This document shows, piece after piece, positions 15,548 to 23,550 of a stretch of 64,000 nucleotides of DNA. Both the position numbers and the translations under genes were made by a program. This DNA comes from CAYXTC01 sp964479375 (GTDB lineage Bacteria; Patescibacteriota; Minisyncoccia; Minisyncoccales; GWA2-38-27): assembly GCA_964479375.1 (NCBI GenBank), contig CAYZKD010000002.1, forward strand, positions 4,523 through 68,522. The letters run 5' to 3'. Position 1 is the first letter of the stretch, and every line of letters starts with the position of its first letter. The notes under the pieces are model-generated. The model was not told the DNA's origin. It worked only from the letters and a program-made list of their open reading frames with translations, and did not search any database.

Positions 15548-15805
15548 ATGCCAATTACTCAGTCTGCCAAAAAAGCTCTGCGCCAAAGCAAAACCAGAGA
15601 AGAAAGAAATCTGGCCCATAAGAAGAAAATAAAAGACCTTAGCAAAAGAGTCCAGAGTTTAGTTGAAGAAAATAGAAAGGAGGAGGCTAACAAACTAATA
15701 CCCAATCTTTACAAAGCAATAGACAAGGCAGCCAAAAAGGGGGTAATTAAAAAGAACACTGCAGCCAGAAAAAAGTCCCGCTTCGCTAAAGAGTGCAGAA
15801 TTTGA
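15548..15805 (+). CDS. rpsT: Ribosomal protein S20 (bS20)
   Basis: 85 residues from ATG 15548 (a GTG at 15539 would add three). The sequence MPITQSAKKALRQSKTREER and the late GVIKKNTAARKKSRFAK are the family hallmarks: a three-helix, very basic protein that binds 16S rRNA early in 30S assembly. The mRNA probably has almost no leader. Its stop codon lies within an 18-bp motif (15801-15818) that recurs upstream of the radical SAM gene and in the rpsO leader. Convergent with holA, 18 bp between the stops. Confidence 0.96.
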   Translation: MPITQSAKKALRQSKTREERNLAHKKKIKDLSKRVQSLVEENRKEEANKLIPNLYKAIDKAAKKGVIKKNTAARKKSRFAKECRI

Positions 15806-15823
15806 ACTATCATCCTCTAAGCG

Positions 15824-16771
15824 TTAAATCTCAGCAACCAGCATATCCAAAGCCAGCTCTGGAGCAACCTGACCCGTCTTTATATCCAAATCTACCTTAA
15901 AAATCATGCGGTAGATTTTTTTTAATCCTTCAAAACTGAATTGGCGAGATTGAGAATAACTTTTGTTAAACACAAAAGGATGAAGCCCGCTCTTTTTCAG
16001 CAAAAGAGCATAGGGATTCTTTTTTTCGACAAGGTCTTTAATCAAAAGAATATTCCGAAATTGATAAGCCATCATGGCAAGAAGATAAAGGGGGGAGTCG
16101 CCCTTTTCCAAGTGTCCGTGCAAAAGGCTAATCGTCTTTTTTTTATTCTTCCGGGCCATGGCATCAATTGTCTTAAAAATATCGGTTTCTATGTCTTGCT
16201 TCACTAAAAACTCCACGTCTTTTGAAGTAATCTCTTCCCCGCCCCTATAATTGGCTAATTTATTAATTTCCTGGCTAAGCCGCCAGAGATCATTCCCCAC
16301 GTATCCAATCAAATTATCTAGGGCCTCGGAAAATATCTTCCCGCCGTTCTTCTTTGTTTCCTTCAAGGCCCATCTCTTCAATTCGCTTTTTTCCAAAAGA
16401 TCGAATTTTTGGCACTTGGCTTCTTTTTTCAGAAACTTTGCAAGATTGCTTTTAAAATCTGCCTTCCCCTGTTTGAATACAAGGACAACGTCGTCTCCTT
16501 TTTTGATAACTTTTTTGTTTTTTAAAATTTCCTGTTCCAAGGAGGGATTGCTGAAAGGATCTTGGATTACCAACAGTTTTCTTTCTTTGAACATCGAGGC
16601 CTGTTTGATGCTGTTTTCAAAATCGATAAATTCTTTTTCTGGATTTCTGGTAAAGGAATTGATAGATTTCAAGTCAAGCCCGCTTTTGTGGGTTTTTTTA
16701 TATTTTTCCACAATCTCTCTAATTTTTTCTCTTATTCTGTAACTATCCTTTCCGTAAAGGAATATGATCAT
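15824..16771 (-). CDS. holA: DNA polymerase III delta subunit
   Basis: 315 residues from ATG 16771, whose first bases overlap the mutM stop as ATGA; a start at 16783 is possible but less likely. The delta subunit opens the sliding clamp within the clamp loader. The start MIIFLYGKDSYRIREKI, the central RLSQEINKLANYRGGEEIT and the segment TIDAMARKNKKKTISLLH match the HolA pattern of an AAA+-like fold without a Walker A motif. Translationally coupled to mutM. Ends convergently with rpsT. Confidence 0.88.
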   Translation of the reverse strand: MIIFLYGKDSYRIREKIREIVEKYKKTHKSGLDLKSINSFTRNPEKEFIDFENSIKQASMFKERKLLVIQDPFSNPSLEQEILKNKKVIKKGDDVVLVFKQGKADFKSNLAKFLKKEAKCQKFDLLEKSELKRWALKETKKNGGKIFSEALDNLIGYVGNDLWRLSQEINKLANYRGGEEITSKDVEFLVKQDIETDIFKTIDAMARKNKKKTISLLHGHLEKGDSPLYLLAMMAYQFRNILLIKDLVEKKNPYALLLKKSGLHPFVFNKSYSQSRQFSFEGLKKIYRMIFKVDLDIKTGQVAPELALDMLVAEI

Positions 16772-17628
16772 GGTTTTTGGCACCTAGGACAGAAATAGGT
16801 GCTTCTATTTCCTAATTTTTCCCTTTTTATCGCAGCACCGCAAGAGAAGCATTCTTCTCTCCTATACACTTTCCTAAATTCGTCAAAGCCGCCTCTTTTT
16901 CCTTTGATGTTTCTGTAATCTGAAATGCTCTCCCCGCCTGCTTCTATGCTCTTTTTTAAAACTTCGAGCAGGGCTTTATAGAGATTCTCAAAATCATTGT
17001 CAGACAGATCGGAAACCTCTTTAAGGGGATGGATTTTGCTTCGGAAAAGAGCTTCATCAGAATAGATGTTGCCCACCCCCGCCAGCGCTTCCTGGTTCAT
17101 TAAAACCTTTTTAATTTTGCCTTTTCTTGATTTTATCGCTTTTTTAAATTCCTCAGAAGAAATCTTTAAGGGATCAGGCCCCAGTTTAGTAAACACATCG
17201 GATTCTTCTAATTCTTTAGTCTGCCACAGTTCCGCTTTGGCAAATTTCCTTAAGTCAGACAGAGCCAGCATTTTCCCGTTATCAAAGAAAAACATCAGAT
17301 GGATATAGCCATTATTTCTGTCTTTCATAGACGTATTTCCTTTAGGGTCCCACTGCCCGCCTTTCTTCTCCCATTCTCCGTATAAAAGATGGCCTGTCAT
17401 TTTTTGATGGATTAAGATAGAATGTCTTTGCGATAGATCTATAATGATGTTCTTTCCCTTGCTCCTCGCTCCCTTAATTTTTTTCCCCTTTATCTTCTTC
17501 TTAAATTCTTTAAAGTCGGGCTTTTTAACAATTTTCTGAAAATCGGTCCATACATCAACAAAGGTCCTTCCCAGGACCTTTGTTTTTAACCCCCTTGTTG
17601 TTACTTCTACTTCCGGAAGCTCTGGCAT
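16768..17628 (-). CDS. mutM: Formamidopyrimidine-DNA glycosylase
   Basis: 286 residues. A base-excision glycosylase/AP lyase for 8-oxoguanine and related lesions. The catalytic N-terminus is PELPEVE (Pro2 nucleophile, Glu3); the conserved lysine loop appears as IHQKMTGHLLYGE; the helix-two-turn-helix motif includes MNQEALAGVGNIYSDEALF; and the C-terminal zinc finger has the four cysteines of ECFSCGAAI and YFCPRCQKP. About 25 bases after the CheY-like receivers on the same strand, and overlapped 4 bases by holA, so it is part of a long minus-strand transcript. Confidence 0.97.
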   Translation of the reverse strand: MPELPEVEVTTRGLKTKVLGRTFVDVWTDFQKIVKKPDFKEFKKKIKGKKIKGARSKGKNIIIDLSQRHSILIHQKMTGHLLYGEWEKKGGQWDPKGNTSMKDRNNGYIHLMFFFDNGKMLALSDLRKFAKAELWQTKELEESDVFTKLGPDPLKISSEEFKKAIKSRKGKIKKVLMNQEALAGVGNIYSDEALFRSKIHPLKEVSDLSDNDFENLYKALLEVLKKSIEAGGESISDYRNIKGKRGGFDEFRKVYRREECFSCGAAIKREKLGNRSTYFCPRCQKP

Positions 17629-17634
17629 GCCCTA

Positions 17635-17997
17635 TTATTTCAAAATGCTCTTCACTTTGTCGATTATTTCTGTCGGGGTAAAGTGGGCTTTAATAAGGTA
17701 ATCCTTGGCTCCCATCTTCAGCCCCCTGTCAATGTCGTCTTTGGCACCCAGATTGGAAAGAATAACCACCGGAAGATCTGAAAATTCCTGGCTAAGGCGG
17801 GCTAATACCTCAAAGCCGTCTATGCCCGGAAGAATAAGGTCGAGGAGAACAAGATCGGGCTTTTCTTTTTCGACAGACTTCACGCCCTCTTCCCCGTCTA
17901 CCGCCTCGACAATCTCGTAGCCCTCTTTTTTTAATTTCTGAGAAATAAGCTCTCTGAGAAACTTGTCATCTTCGATTATTAAGATTTTTTGGGCCAT
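17635..17997 (-). CDS. Single-domain response regulator (CheY-like)
   Basis: 120 residues, receiver domain only. The acidic pair IIEDDKF (about 10-11), the phosphoacceptor aspartate in VLLDLILPGIDG (about 53), the switch Ser in VILSNLG and the conserved lysine in YLIKAHF are all present, so it should be phosphorylated. There is no output domain, so it must act by protein contact. It follows a second receiver and a histidine kinase on the same strand, which are its probable partners. Confidence 0.93.
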   Translation of the reverse strand: MAQKILIIEDDKFLRELISQKLKKEGYEIVEAVDGEEGVKSVEKEKPDLVLLDLILPGIDGFEVLARLSQEFSDLPVVILSNLGAKDDIDRGLKMGAKDYLIKAHFTPTEIIDKVKSILK

Positions 17998-18004
17998 AAA
18001 TTTA

Positions 18005-18361
18005 TTAAGTTAATTTTTTAATTTTTTCTATTATCTGCTGAGGATTAAACCGAGTTTTAACCGCTAAATCCTCTGCTCCCAACTCCTTGGCCTGTTTTAC
18101 TTCAAACTCCTCCCCTGAGTTGGAAATAGCAATTATAGGCAGATTATTAAAATCTTCTTTTATTTGGTAAAGTATTTTTAATCCGCCCCTAAGCGCAGAA
18201 AGATCAAGAAGAGCGAGATCGGGCTTTGAAGCCCTAATCCTAGAAAGGCCCTCTTCGCCACTGGGTGCTATCACCACCTCATACCCCTGTTCTGTAAAAG
18301 TTTTTTCCAGAATCTCGTTTATATCTGTTTCGTTTTCGATTATTAAAATTTTCTTGGCCAC
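18005..18361 (-). CDS. Degenerate receiver-domain protein
   Basis: 118 residues, a paralogue of the neighbouring CheY-like protein (both begin MA-KILIIE and share the C-terminal pattern GAKD/GAED). The acidic pocket is changed to IIENETD, so the usual DD pair is altered, and the region after the aspartate (LLDLSALRGGL) lacks the Pro-Gly of the active loop; the lysine remains (AVKTRF). It may bind metal poorly and act as a phosphorylation-independent partner or a phosphate sink. 7 bp separate it from the intact receiver downstream, and about 40 bp from the kinase upstream. Confidence 0.87.
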   Translation of the reverse strand: MAKKILIIENETDINEILEKTFTEQGYEVVIAPSGEEGLSRIRASKPDLALLDLSALRGGLKILYQIKEDFNNLPIIAISNSGEEFEVKQAKELGAEDLAVKTRFNPQQIIEKIKKLT

Positions 18362-18401
18362 ACCTATTTATTATTTTAACTAATCTAAGAGTTAAATCAA
18401 G

Positions 18402-19538
18402 TTAATAAAGTTCGCTGCTTAAATATTCCCCGTATTTCTTTTTAACGGGGAGGGTAAAATAGAAAGATGTCCCCTTTCCCTCTTTTGACCTAAACCATAT
18501 CCTTCCCCCGTGAGCCTCTATAATGTTTTTGGAAATGTAAAGACCGAGTCCCGTGCCCTCTGTTTCCACTTTTTTGATATTTTCTGCTCTAAAAAACTTT
18601 TTAAAAACTTCGTCTTGCTGGCTCTCGGGAATGCCCATTCCGTTATCCCTAACCTCAACCTGTATCTCTTTGTTGCTTTCTTTTTTCCCTAACAAAATGG
18701 CGACCCTGCCTCCCTCTTCGGTGTAAGTTATAGCATTGTTTAAAAGGTTTTTTACTGCTATCTTTATCTTGCCCTCATCCATCATCACCCCGGGCATCTG
18801 ATCGTCCAGTTTCTCAACTTTTACATCCAGATTTTTTGTTTCTATTTGATGGTTAAATAGATCCAGAGAAGACCTGACAACCTCTTCTATGTCTCCCAAT
18901 TCCATTTCAGATAAAAACCTTCCCTCTTCTATTTCTGCCACATTAAGTAAATCGCTCATTAGAGATATTGTCTTATTGTTGGTTTGAAAGATTTTTTCCA
19001 GTAATTCTCTTTGTTCCTTGTTAATGTCTCCCAGATCTCCTTCTAAAAGCATTTTTAAGGACCATTTAATGGCAGAAGTAGGAGTCCTTAATTGGTGAGC
19101 GGCAAGAGTGACAAATTCGGTTTTCATGCGGTCCACTAACTTTTCCCTGCTTATATCATGCAACATCACGAGAGTCCCTACTTTTCTCCCTCCTTTATTT
19201 ATGGCTAATGAGGTGACCTCTACCACAAAATTCTCCTCTATTCTCAACTCTCTTTTAAAAACCTCTTTTATTCCTCCTCCAAGCAAACTGACCAGCAGAT
19301 TGGCCTTAGGAAATTCTGTTAACCGAAGGATTGACTTTCCCAATACCTCTTTCTCTTTCATGCCAAGCATTCTTTCGGCTTGAGGATTAATCAAAGAAAC
19401 CCTGTTATCTACGCTAAAAACTATCACTCCGTCTGTGAAATAGTCAATAACGGTCAGGGTTCTTTCTACCTCCTCCTCTTCTCCCTGAAACATTCTTTGG
19501 AGAGTTTCTTTTTTCTTTTTATCCCAAAGCATGGTCAC
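18402..19538 (-). CDS. Soluble PAS-domain sensor histidine kinase
   Basis: 378 residues from a GTG at 19538 (ATG at 19532 also fits). An N-terminal coiled lead is followed by a PAS domain (about 25-130: IDYFTDGVIVFSVDNRV, LINPQAERMLGM), a HisKA dimerisation helix with the phosphoacceptor in LAAHQLRTPTSAIKWS, and a HATPase domain with N box AVKNLLNNAITYT, G1 VRDNGMGIPE, and G2 GTGLGLYISKNI. No membrane span is present, so it senses a cytoplasmic signal. The start overlaps the stop of the exonuclease gene (GTGA). Two receivers follow, so this is a three-gene phosphorelay cluster. Confidence 0.94.
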   Translation of the reverse strand: MTMLWDKKKKETLQRMFQGEEEEVERTLTVIDYFTDGVIVFSVDNRVSLINPQAERMLGMKEKEVLGKSILRLTEFPKANLLVSLLGGGIKEVFKRELRIEENFVVEVTSLAINKGGRKVGTLVMLHDISREKLVDRMKTEFVTLAAHQLRTPTSAIKWSLKMLLEGDLGDINKEQRELLEKIFQTNNKTISLMSDLLNVAEIEEGRFLSEMELGDIEEVVRSSLDLFNHQIETKNLDVKVEKLDDQMPGVMMDEGKIKIAVKNLLNNAITYTEEGGRVAILLGKKESNKEIQVEVRDNGMGIPESQQDEVFKKFFRAENIKKVETEGTGLGLYISKNIIEAHGGRIWFRSKEGKGTSFYFTLPVKKKYGEYLSSELY

Positions 19539-20434
19539 AGTAATTCCAAGTTGCTTTTATCTTCGAGTTCTGCAAGGCGAAGAATGAGAGTCTTGAACTG
19601 ATATTTCTCAAAAGTTTTCTTCACCTCTTCTTTATTATACCTCCCAAAGGCGCATTGTTTCAACTTGAAATCAAGGGGAAAATCCTTTTTGATTTTAACC
19701 AAATCATACGAAAGAAAAGCCTCTTCCTTCCCGGAAATCAGTTTTCTTTTAAGGGAGTTCTTTATCTCAGAATTTCCTTCTATGATGCTATAAAGATTTT
19801 CTAGATCGCTAAATTCTTTTATTAGTTTTAAGGCGGTTTTTTCTCCTACCCCCCCCACTCCCGGAATGTTGTCCGAGGGATCTCCTCTTAGGGCTTTAAA
19901 ATCAATAAGTTGTTCGGGTCCCAGGCCTTCGTATCTTTTCTCTACTTGTTCAATGTTATATAAAACAGCGTCTTTGACGCCTCTTCTTAGGTTATAGACT
20001 TTGGTTTTTCCGTCTACCAACTGAAGCATGTCTAAGTCTCCGGTCAGGATTATTGTCTCTATATCAGCGGTCTTTTCTGTAATTGCTCCGATAATATCAT
20101 CTGCCTCATAACCCTTTTTCTCAAAAACAGGGACTTTAAACTTCTCCAAAACTTCTTTAACTTTGGGGATCTGAGAGAGAAGTTCATCCGCTGCCTTTTC
20201 CCGAGTGGCTTTATACTCTTTGTATCGCTTGTGTCGAAAAGTAGGAGCGGGAAAATCAAAGGCCGAAGCCACATAGTCCGGGCGGAAATCTTTTATTGCC
20301 TTAAAGAAAGCCAATAGAAATCCGTATAAAGCATTAACCGCAGAGCCGTTCTTGGCGGTAAGATCTGGAAGGGCGTGAAAAGCCCTGTGAATGACAGCAT
20401 TGCTGTCTATGACTAAAATCTTTTCCTCGGGCAT
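19535..20434 (-). CDS. Stand-alone 5'-3' exonuclease (PolA N-terminal domain)
   Basis: 299 residues corresponding to the 5' nuclease domain of DNA polymerase I without the polymerase part. Metal-binding acidic residues are visible in VIDSNAVIHRAFHAL, ASAFDFPAPTFRHKRY, GYEADDIIGAI and LTGDLDMLQLV, and the helix-hairpin-helix GDPSDNIPGVGGVGEKTA binds DNA. It would remove RNA primers or flaps in Okazaki-fragment maturation, or act in repair. The length fits a single domain, not a truncation. TATAAT lies 11 bases before the start. The histidine kinase overlaps the end. Confidence 0.93.
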   Translation of the reverse strand: MPEEKILVIDSNAVIHRAFHALPDLTAKNGSAVNALYGFLLAFFKAIKDFRPDYVASAFDFPAPTFRHKRYKEYKATREKAADELLSQIPKVKEVLEKFKVPVFEKKGYEADDIIGAITEKTADIETIILTGDLDMLQLVDGKTKVYNLRRGVKDAVLYNIEQVEKRYEGLGPEQLIDFKALRGDPSDNIPGVGGVGEKTALKLIKEFSDLENLYSIIEGNSEIKNSLKRKLISGKEEAFLSYDLVKIKKDFPLDFKLKQCAFGRYNKEEVKKTFEKYQFKTLILRLAELEDKSNLELL

Positions 20435-20462
20435 GTGTTAGATTATAGCTTTTTGAAAATTA

Positions 20463-20906
20463 TCATATAATGGACGAATATTTTATTTCCCTTGTTTTTC
20501 TGTCTAAAAAATCAAATTTCAGTTTCAGAGTTTTTTGAGGCAGAATCTCTTTTATCTTATCCGCCCATTCTATTGCCACAATATTATTACCTCTAATTAT
20601 TTCCCTAAACCCGAGTCCCAGCACTTCTTCGGAATTTCCAACGCGATAACAGTCAAGGTGATAAAAAAAGCTGAAGGGGCCCTCCGGAATCTTAAATTTT
20701 TTCATTATGACAAAAGTGGGGCTTAAAATCTTTTCTTTTATATTCAACGACTCAGCCAGCCCCTGCAAAAAAGTGGTTTTTCCGGCCCCCAACTCTCCTT
20801 CCAGAGCGACAACGGGAGGGAGTTTGCCCTCTAAAATATTTTTGGCTATGCCTGAGGCGATCTTTTTTGTTTGAGCCGGAGATTCGGTTTTCTGTCTCTT
20901 TACCAT
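20463..20906 (-). CDS. tsaE: tRNA threonylcarbamoyladenosine biosynthesis ATPase TsaE
   Basis: 147 residues. TsaE is the ATPase that supports TsaB-TsaD in making t6A37 on ANN-decoding tRNAs. The P-loop GELGAGKTTFLQGLAE is at about 37-52; SPTFVIMKKF, YHLDCYRVG and IVAIEWADKI are the remaining family motifs. The stop lies 28 bp before the 5'-3' exonuclease start. tsaB and tsaD are not in the window. Confidence 0.95.
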   Translation of the reverse strand: MVKRQKTESPAQTKKIASGIAKNILEGKLPPVVALEGELGAGKTTFLQGLAESLNIKEKILSPTFVIMKKFKIPEGPFSFFYHLDCYRVGNSEEVLGLGFREIIRGNNIVAIEWADKIKEILPQKTLKLKFDFLDRKTREIKYSSII

Positions 20907-20911
20907 TAGAT

Positions 20912-20940
20912 TTGACTATTGAACTGAATTGGGATAAATT
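20912..20940 (+). promoter_or_regulatory. Promoter of the PilB-type ATPase gene
   Basis: TTGACT (20912-20917) and TAAATT (20935-20940), spaced by 17 bp, between the divergent tsaE and pilB genes. The leader would be about 45 bases. Confidence 0.6.
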
Positions 20941-20992
20941 AAAGTAATTGGTTAATTCATTGTAACTTGTCAGGCAGACAGAAACAAGAAAT

Positions 20993-22339
20993 ATGGCCTC
21001 TAAAAATTCTGGCGCAGCCCAGATCAAAAAAATAACAGGACAGATTAAGATCAGTCCTTACATTGAGAAAGACACAAAAAAAGAGGCAACCAATATTGCT
21101 GACTACAAAAAGAAGATAGAAAGAAGCTTGGGCAGAAAAACCACTGATTTGGTAGAGATTATCCTGGCGGGGGCTTTTTATCTGGAGGGATCAGATATTC
21201 ATATTGAGCCGGAAGAGCAAAAAGCGAAAATGAGATTAAGAATAGACGGCGTCCTGCACGATGCCATGGATTTGGATTTAGAAACCTACAAGAGAATACT
21301 CGCCCGCATCAAGCTCCTTTCAAGATTAAAACTTAATGTGACAAATCGGCCTCAGGACGGTCGTTTTTCTATTTTAATAGAAGATATCTCCGTGGAAATA
21401 AGGACCTCTTCTATCCCGGCAGAATACGGAGAATCTTTGGTTTTGAGAATACTAAACCCAAAATGGGTAGTGAGCATGGAAGAACTTGGGCTAAGAAAAG
21501 ACTTGTTAAGGCTTTTCCGCAAAGAGATAAAAAAACCCAATGGAATGATTATCTGCACAGGCCCTACGGGATCTGGTAAAACTACTACCCTGTATGCTTT
21601 CTTGCAGAAAATTATAACGCCTGAAATAAAAATTATTACCATCGAAGACCCTATTGAATATCACCTGAAAGGAGTGTCTCAAAGCCAGGTTGACGAGTCT
21701 CACGGGTATGATTTTGCCAACGGCCTCAGGGCTGTTGTCAGACAAGACCCTGATGTGATTCTAGTGGGCGAAATACGCGATCTGGAAACCGCTCAAATTT
21801 CCTTGCAGGCCTCTTTAACCGGACACTTGGTTTTAAGCACGGTCCATACCAATGACGCAGCCGGCACAGTGGCCAGGCTTCAGGCCCTGGGAGAAAAGGC
21901 CTCCAATGTTGCTCCTGCCCTGAATATAGCAATAGGGCAGAGGCTGGTCAGAGAAGTTTGCCCTAAGTGCGTCAAAATGAAAAAGCCCGCTCCCGATCAC
22001 TTAAAAAAGATCAGAAAGGCGTTAAAAAACCTCCCGGATCAAGCAGACTCTCCCGAGATAACCAAAGACACAAAGATCCCTTACGCTGAAGGATGTAAAG
22101 AGTGTAATTTCACAGGATATAAAGGAAGAATAGGGGTCTTCGAGGCTTTTGTGATAGACGATGAAATGGAAAGGTTTATTTTAACCTCGCCCTCCATCAC
22201 CGATATGAGAGAAAAAGCCGTAGAAAAAGGCATGGTTTTAATGAGACAAGACGGCTTTATAAAAGTATTGGAAGGAAGCACCACGATAGCAGAAGTAGAG
22301 AGAGTAACCAGAGAAGCGGAAGAAGACAAAATTTATTAA
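20993..22339 (+). CDS. pilB: Type IV pilus assembly/secretion ATPase (PilB/GspE family)
   Basis: 448 residues, shorter than PilB of other bacteria because the N-terminal regulatory domains are missing. The N-terminal subdomain (GSDIHIEPEEQKAKMRLRID) leads to the Walker A GPTGSGKTTTLYAFL at about 187-201, the Asp box IITIEDPIEYHL, Walker B DPDVILVGEIRD, the His box STVHTNDAAGTVARL and a zinc motif CPKC...CKEC. It powers pilin polymerisation from the cytoplasmic face. No pilin, PilC or PilT gene is adjacent. GspE2/PilB is preferred over VirB11 because of the zinc motif. Confidence 0.93.
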   Translation: MASKNSGAAQIKKITGQIKISPYIEKDTKKEATNIADYKKKIERSLGRKTTDLVEIILAGAFYLEGSDIHIEPEEQKAKMRLRIDGVLHDAMDLDLETYKRILARIKLLSRLKLNVTNRPQDGRFSILIEDISVEIRTSSIPAEYGESLVLRILNPKWVVSMEELGLRKDLLRLFRKEIKKPNGMIICTGPTGSGKTTTLYAFLQKIITPEIKIITIEDPIEYHLKGVSQSQVDESHGYDFANGLRAVVRQDPDVILVGEIRDLETAQISLQASLTGHLVLSTVHTNDAAGTVARLQALGEKASNVAPALNIAIGQRLVREVCPKCVKMKKPAPDHLKKIRKALKNLPDQADSPEITKDTKIPYAEGCKECNFTGYKGRIGVFEAFVIDDEMERFILTSPSITDMREKAVEKGMVLMRQDGFIKVLEGSTTIAEVERVTREAEEDKIY

Positions 22340-22477
22340 AAAAAGAGCTTAGGGCTGGGGGTTAACTTGATTTTAGGAACCAACCTTCAGGATTTTCCCG
22401 AGGAATTGCTTCGCCGGAGCCAAACAACCCATCTAGCAGAAAACCCCAACCCCCCAGCCCTAAACTCTATCCTATAA
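22338..22477 (-). ncRNA. Candidate small RNA gene with its own promoter and terminator
   Basis: On the minus strand, a promoter (TTGACA, 17 bp, TAAAAT) at 22484-22512 is followed about 10 bases later by a long imperfect hairpin. Outer arms are 22448-22468 and 22344-22362 (AGAGTTTAGGGCTGGGGGG against CCCCCAGCCCTAAGCTCT, one mismatch and one extra base), and a run of seven T follows. The inner 85 nt contain smaller pairings such as TTCC-TCG-GGAA. Total about 130-140 nt. It has the look of an abundant housekeeping RNA, but the SRP RNA core (GGAAGGAAGCAGCC type) is absent, and I do not recognise it as 6S RNA, RNase P RNA or tmRNA. The terminator side faces the end of pilB. Confidence 0.6.
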
Positions 22478-22483
22478 TCTCTA

Positions 22484-22512
22484 ATTTTAATACTTTATTA
22501 CAAATTTGTCAA
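22484..22512 (-). promoter_or_regulatory. Strong promoter of the candidate ncRNA
   Basis: TTGACA (22507-22512) and TAAAAT (22484-22489), 17 bp apart, on the minus strand. A TATAAT on the plus strand at 22473-22478 could be the -10 box of ruvB, so the two transcription units may start back to back. Confidence 0.7.
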
Positions 22513-22517
22513 GTCCC

Positions 22518-23537
22518 ATGGAAAATACTCCAAAACCAGATTCCTTAATTAGCCCTGAACAGGAAATAATTGATGCTACTCTGCGCCCCAAGAGATGGGC
22601 GGATTTTATAGGCCAAGAAAGAATAAAGAAAAATCTCAGGGTTATAATAGGAGCGGCCCGCAAAAGAGAGGACGCTTCCTGCGATCATATTCTCTTTTAC
22701 GGAAACAGCGGACTGGGAAAAACCACGCTCTCTTACCTCATGGCCAAAGAAATGAACAGCAAGATAAAAACTGTTACCGGGCCTTCTATTAAAAAGACAG
22801 GGGATCTGGCAGCCGTCCTTACTAACTTGGAAGAGGGAGACATCCTTTTCTGCGATGAGTTCCACAGAATGAATAAATCCGTGGAAGAATTCATCTACCC
22901 CGCCCTTGAGGATTTTAAACTGAACTTGGTATTGGGCAAAGGGCCCATGGCCAGAACAATGGACTTAGAACTGCCAAGATTTACTTTCATCGGGGCTACT
23001 ACCAGAATTGCTATGATCTCCACTCCTTTAAGAAACAGGTTCGGGGCTATTTTCAGGCTCAATTTTTACAAACAAGAAGAAATAGAAGAGATTATTGGAA
23101 AATCCGCTAAAAATCTGGGGGTAAAGATTGACAAAGAGGCCGTAAAAATCATAGCCCGAGCCTCCAGATTAACTCCCAGAGTAGCCAACCGCCTCTTAAA
23201 AAGAGTGAGGGATTTCGCTCAGGTAGAAGAAAAGGATGTTGTAAGCAAAGAGGTCGTAGAGAGCGCGCTCCGGTTTCTGGAAATAGACAGGTCTGGACTA
23301 GAACCGGGAGACAGGAGAATACTTTCTACCATTATCAATAAATTCAAAGGGGGGCCTGTGGGGCTCCAGACCCTGTCTGCTGCCGCCTCAGAAGAAGAAG
23401 ATACTGTGCTGGATATCTATGAGCCCTACTTGCTCCAACTGGGCTTTATAGAAAGAACCCCCAGAGGGAGAATGGCCACAGAAAGCGCCTATAAATATCT
23501 TGAAATCCCCCGCAGAGACCATGCTAAATTGATATAG
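22518..23537 (+). CDS. ruvB: Holliday junction DNA helicase RuvB
   Basis: 339 residues from ATG 22518 (a TTG at 22506 would extend into the ncRNA promoter). RuvB is the AAA+ motor of branch migration. Visible are LRPKRWADFIGQERIKKNL, Walker A LFYGNSGLGKTTLSY, Walker B ILFCDEFHRMNK, the sensor FIGATTRIAMISTPLRNRFG and the winged-helix end with YLLQLGFIERTPRGRMAT. The Walker A has GNSGLGKTT instead of the usual GPPGLGKTT. The start shows no clear Shine-Dalgarno sequence. The HhH protein follows 13 bp downstream. Confidence 0.97.
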   Translation: MENTPKPDSLISPEQEIIDATLRPKRWADFIGQERIKKNLRVIIGAARKREDASCDHILFYGNSGLGKTTLSYLMAKEMNSKIKTVTGPSIKKTGDLAAVLTNLEEGDILFCDEFHRMNKSVEEFIYPALEDFKLNLVLGKGPMARTMDLELPRFTFIGATTRIAMISTPLRNRFGAIFRLNFYKQEEIEEIIGKSAKNLGVKIDKEAVKIIARASRLTPRVANRLLKRVRDFAQVEEKDVVSKEVVESALRFLEIDRSGLEPGDRRILSTIINKFKGGPVGLQTLSAAASEEEDTVLDIYEPYLLQLGFIERTPRGRMATESAYKYLEIPRRDHAKLI

Positions 23538-23550
23538 CAGACTTTTTTCA

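Noticed and set aside
22338..22477. Signal recognition particle RNA
   Set aside because: Size and hairpin shape fit roughly, but the conserved apical core (GGAAGGAAGCAGCC type) is absent on both strands.
22506..22517. RuvB start at the upstream TTG
   Set aside because: It would place the N-terminus over the ncRNA promoter; the ATG at 22518 gives a normal RuvB start region.
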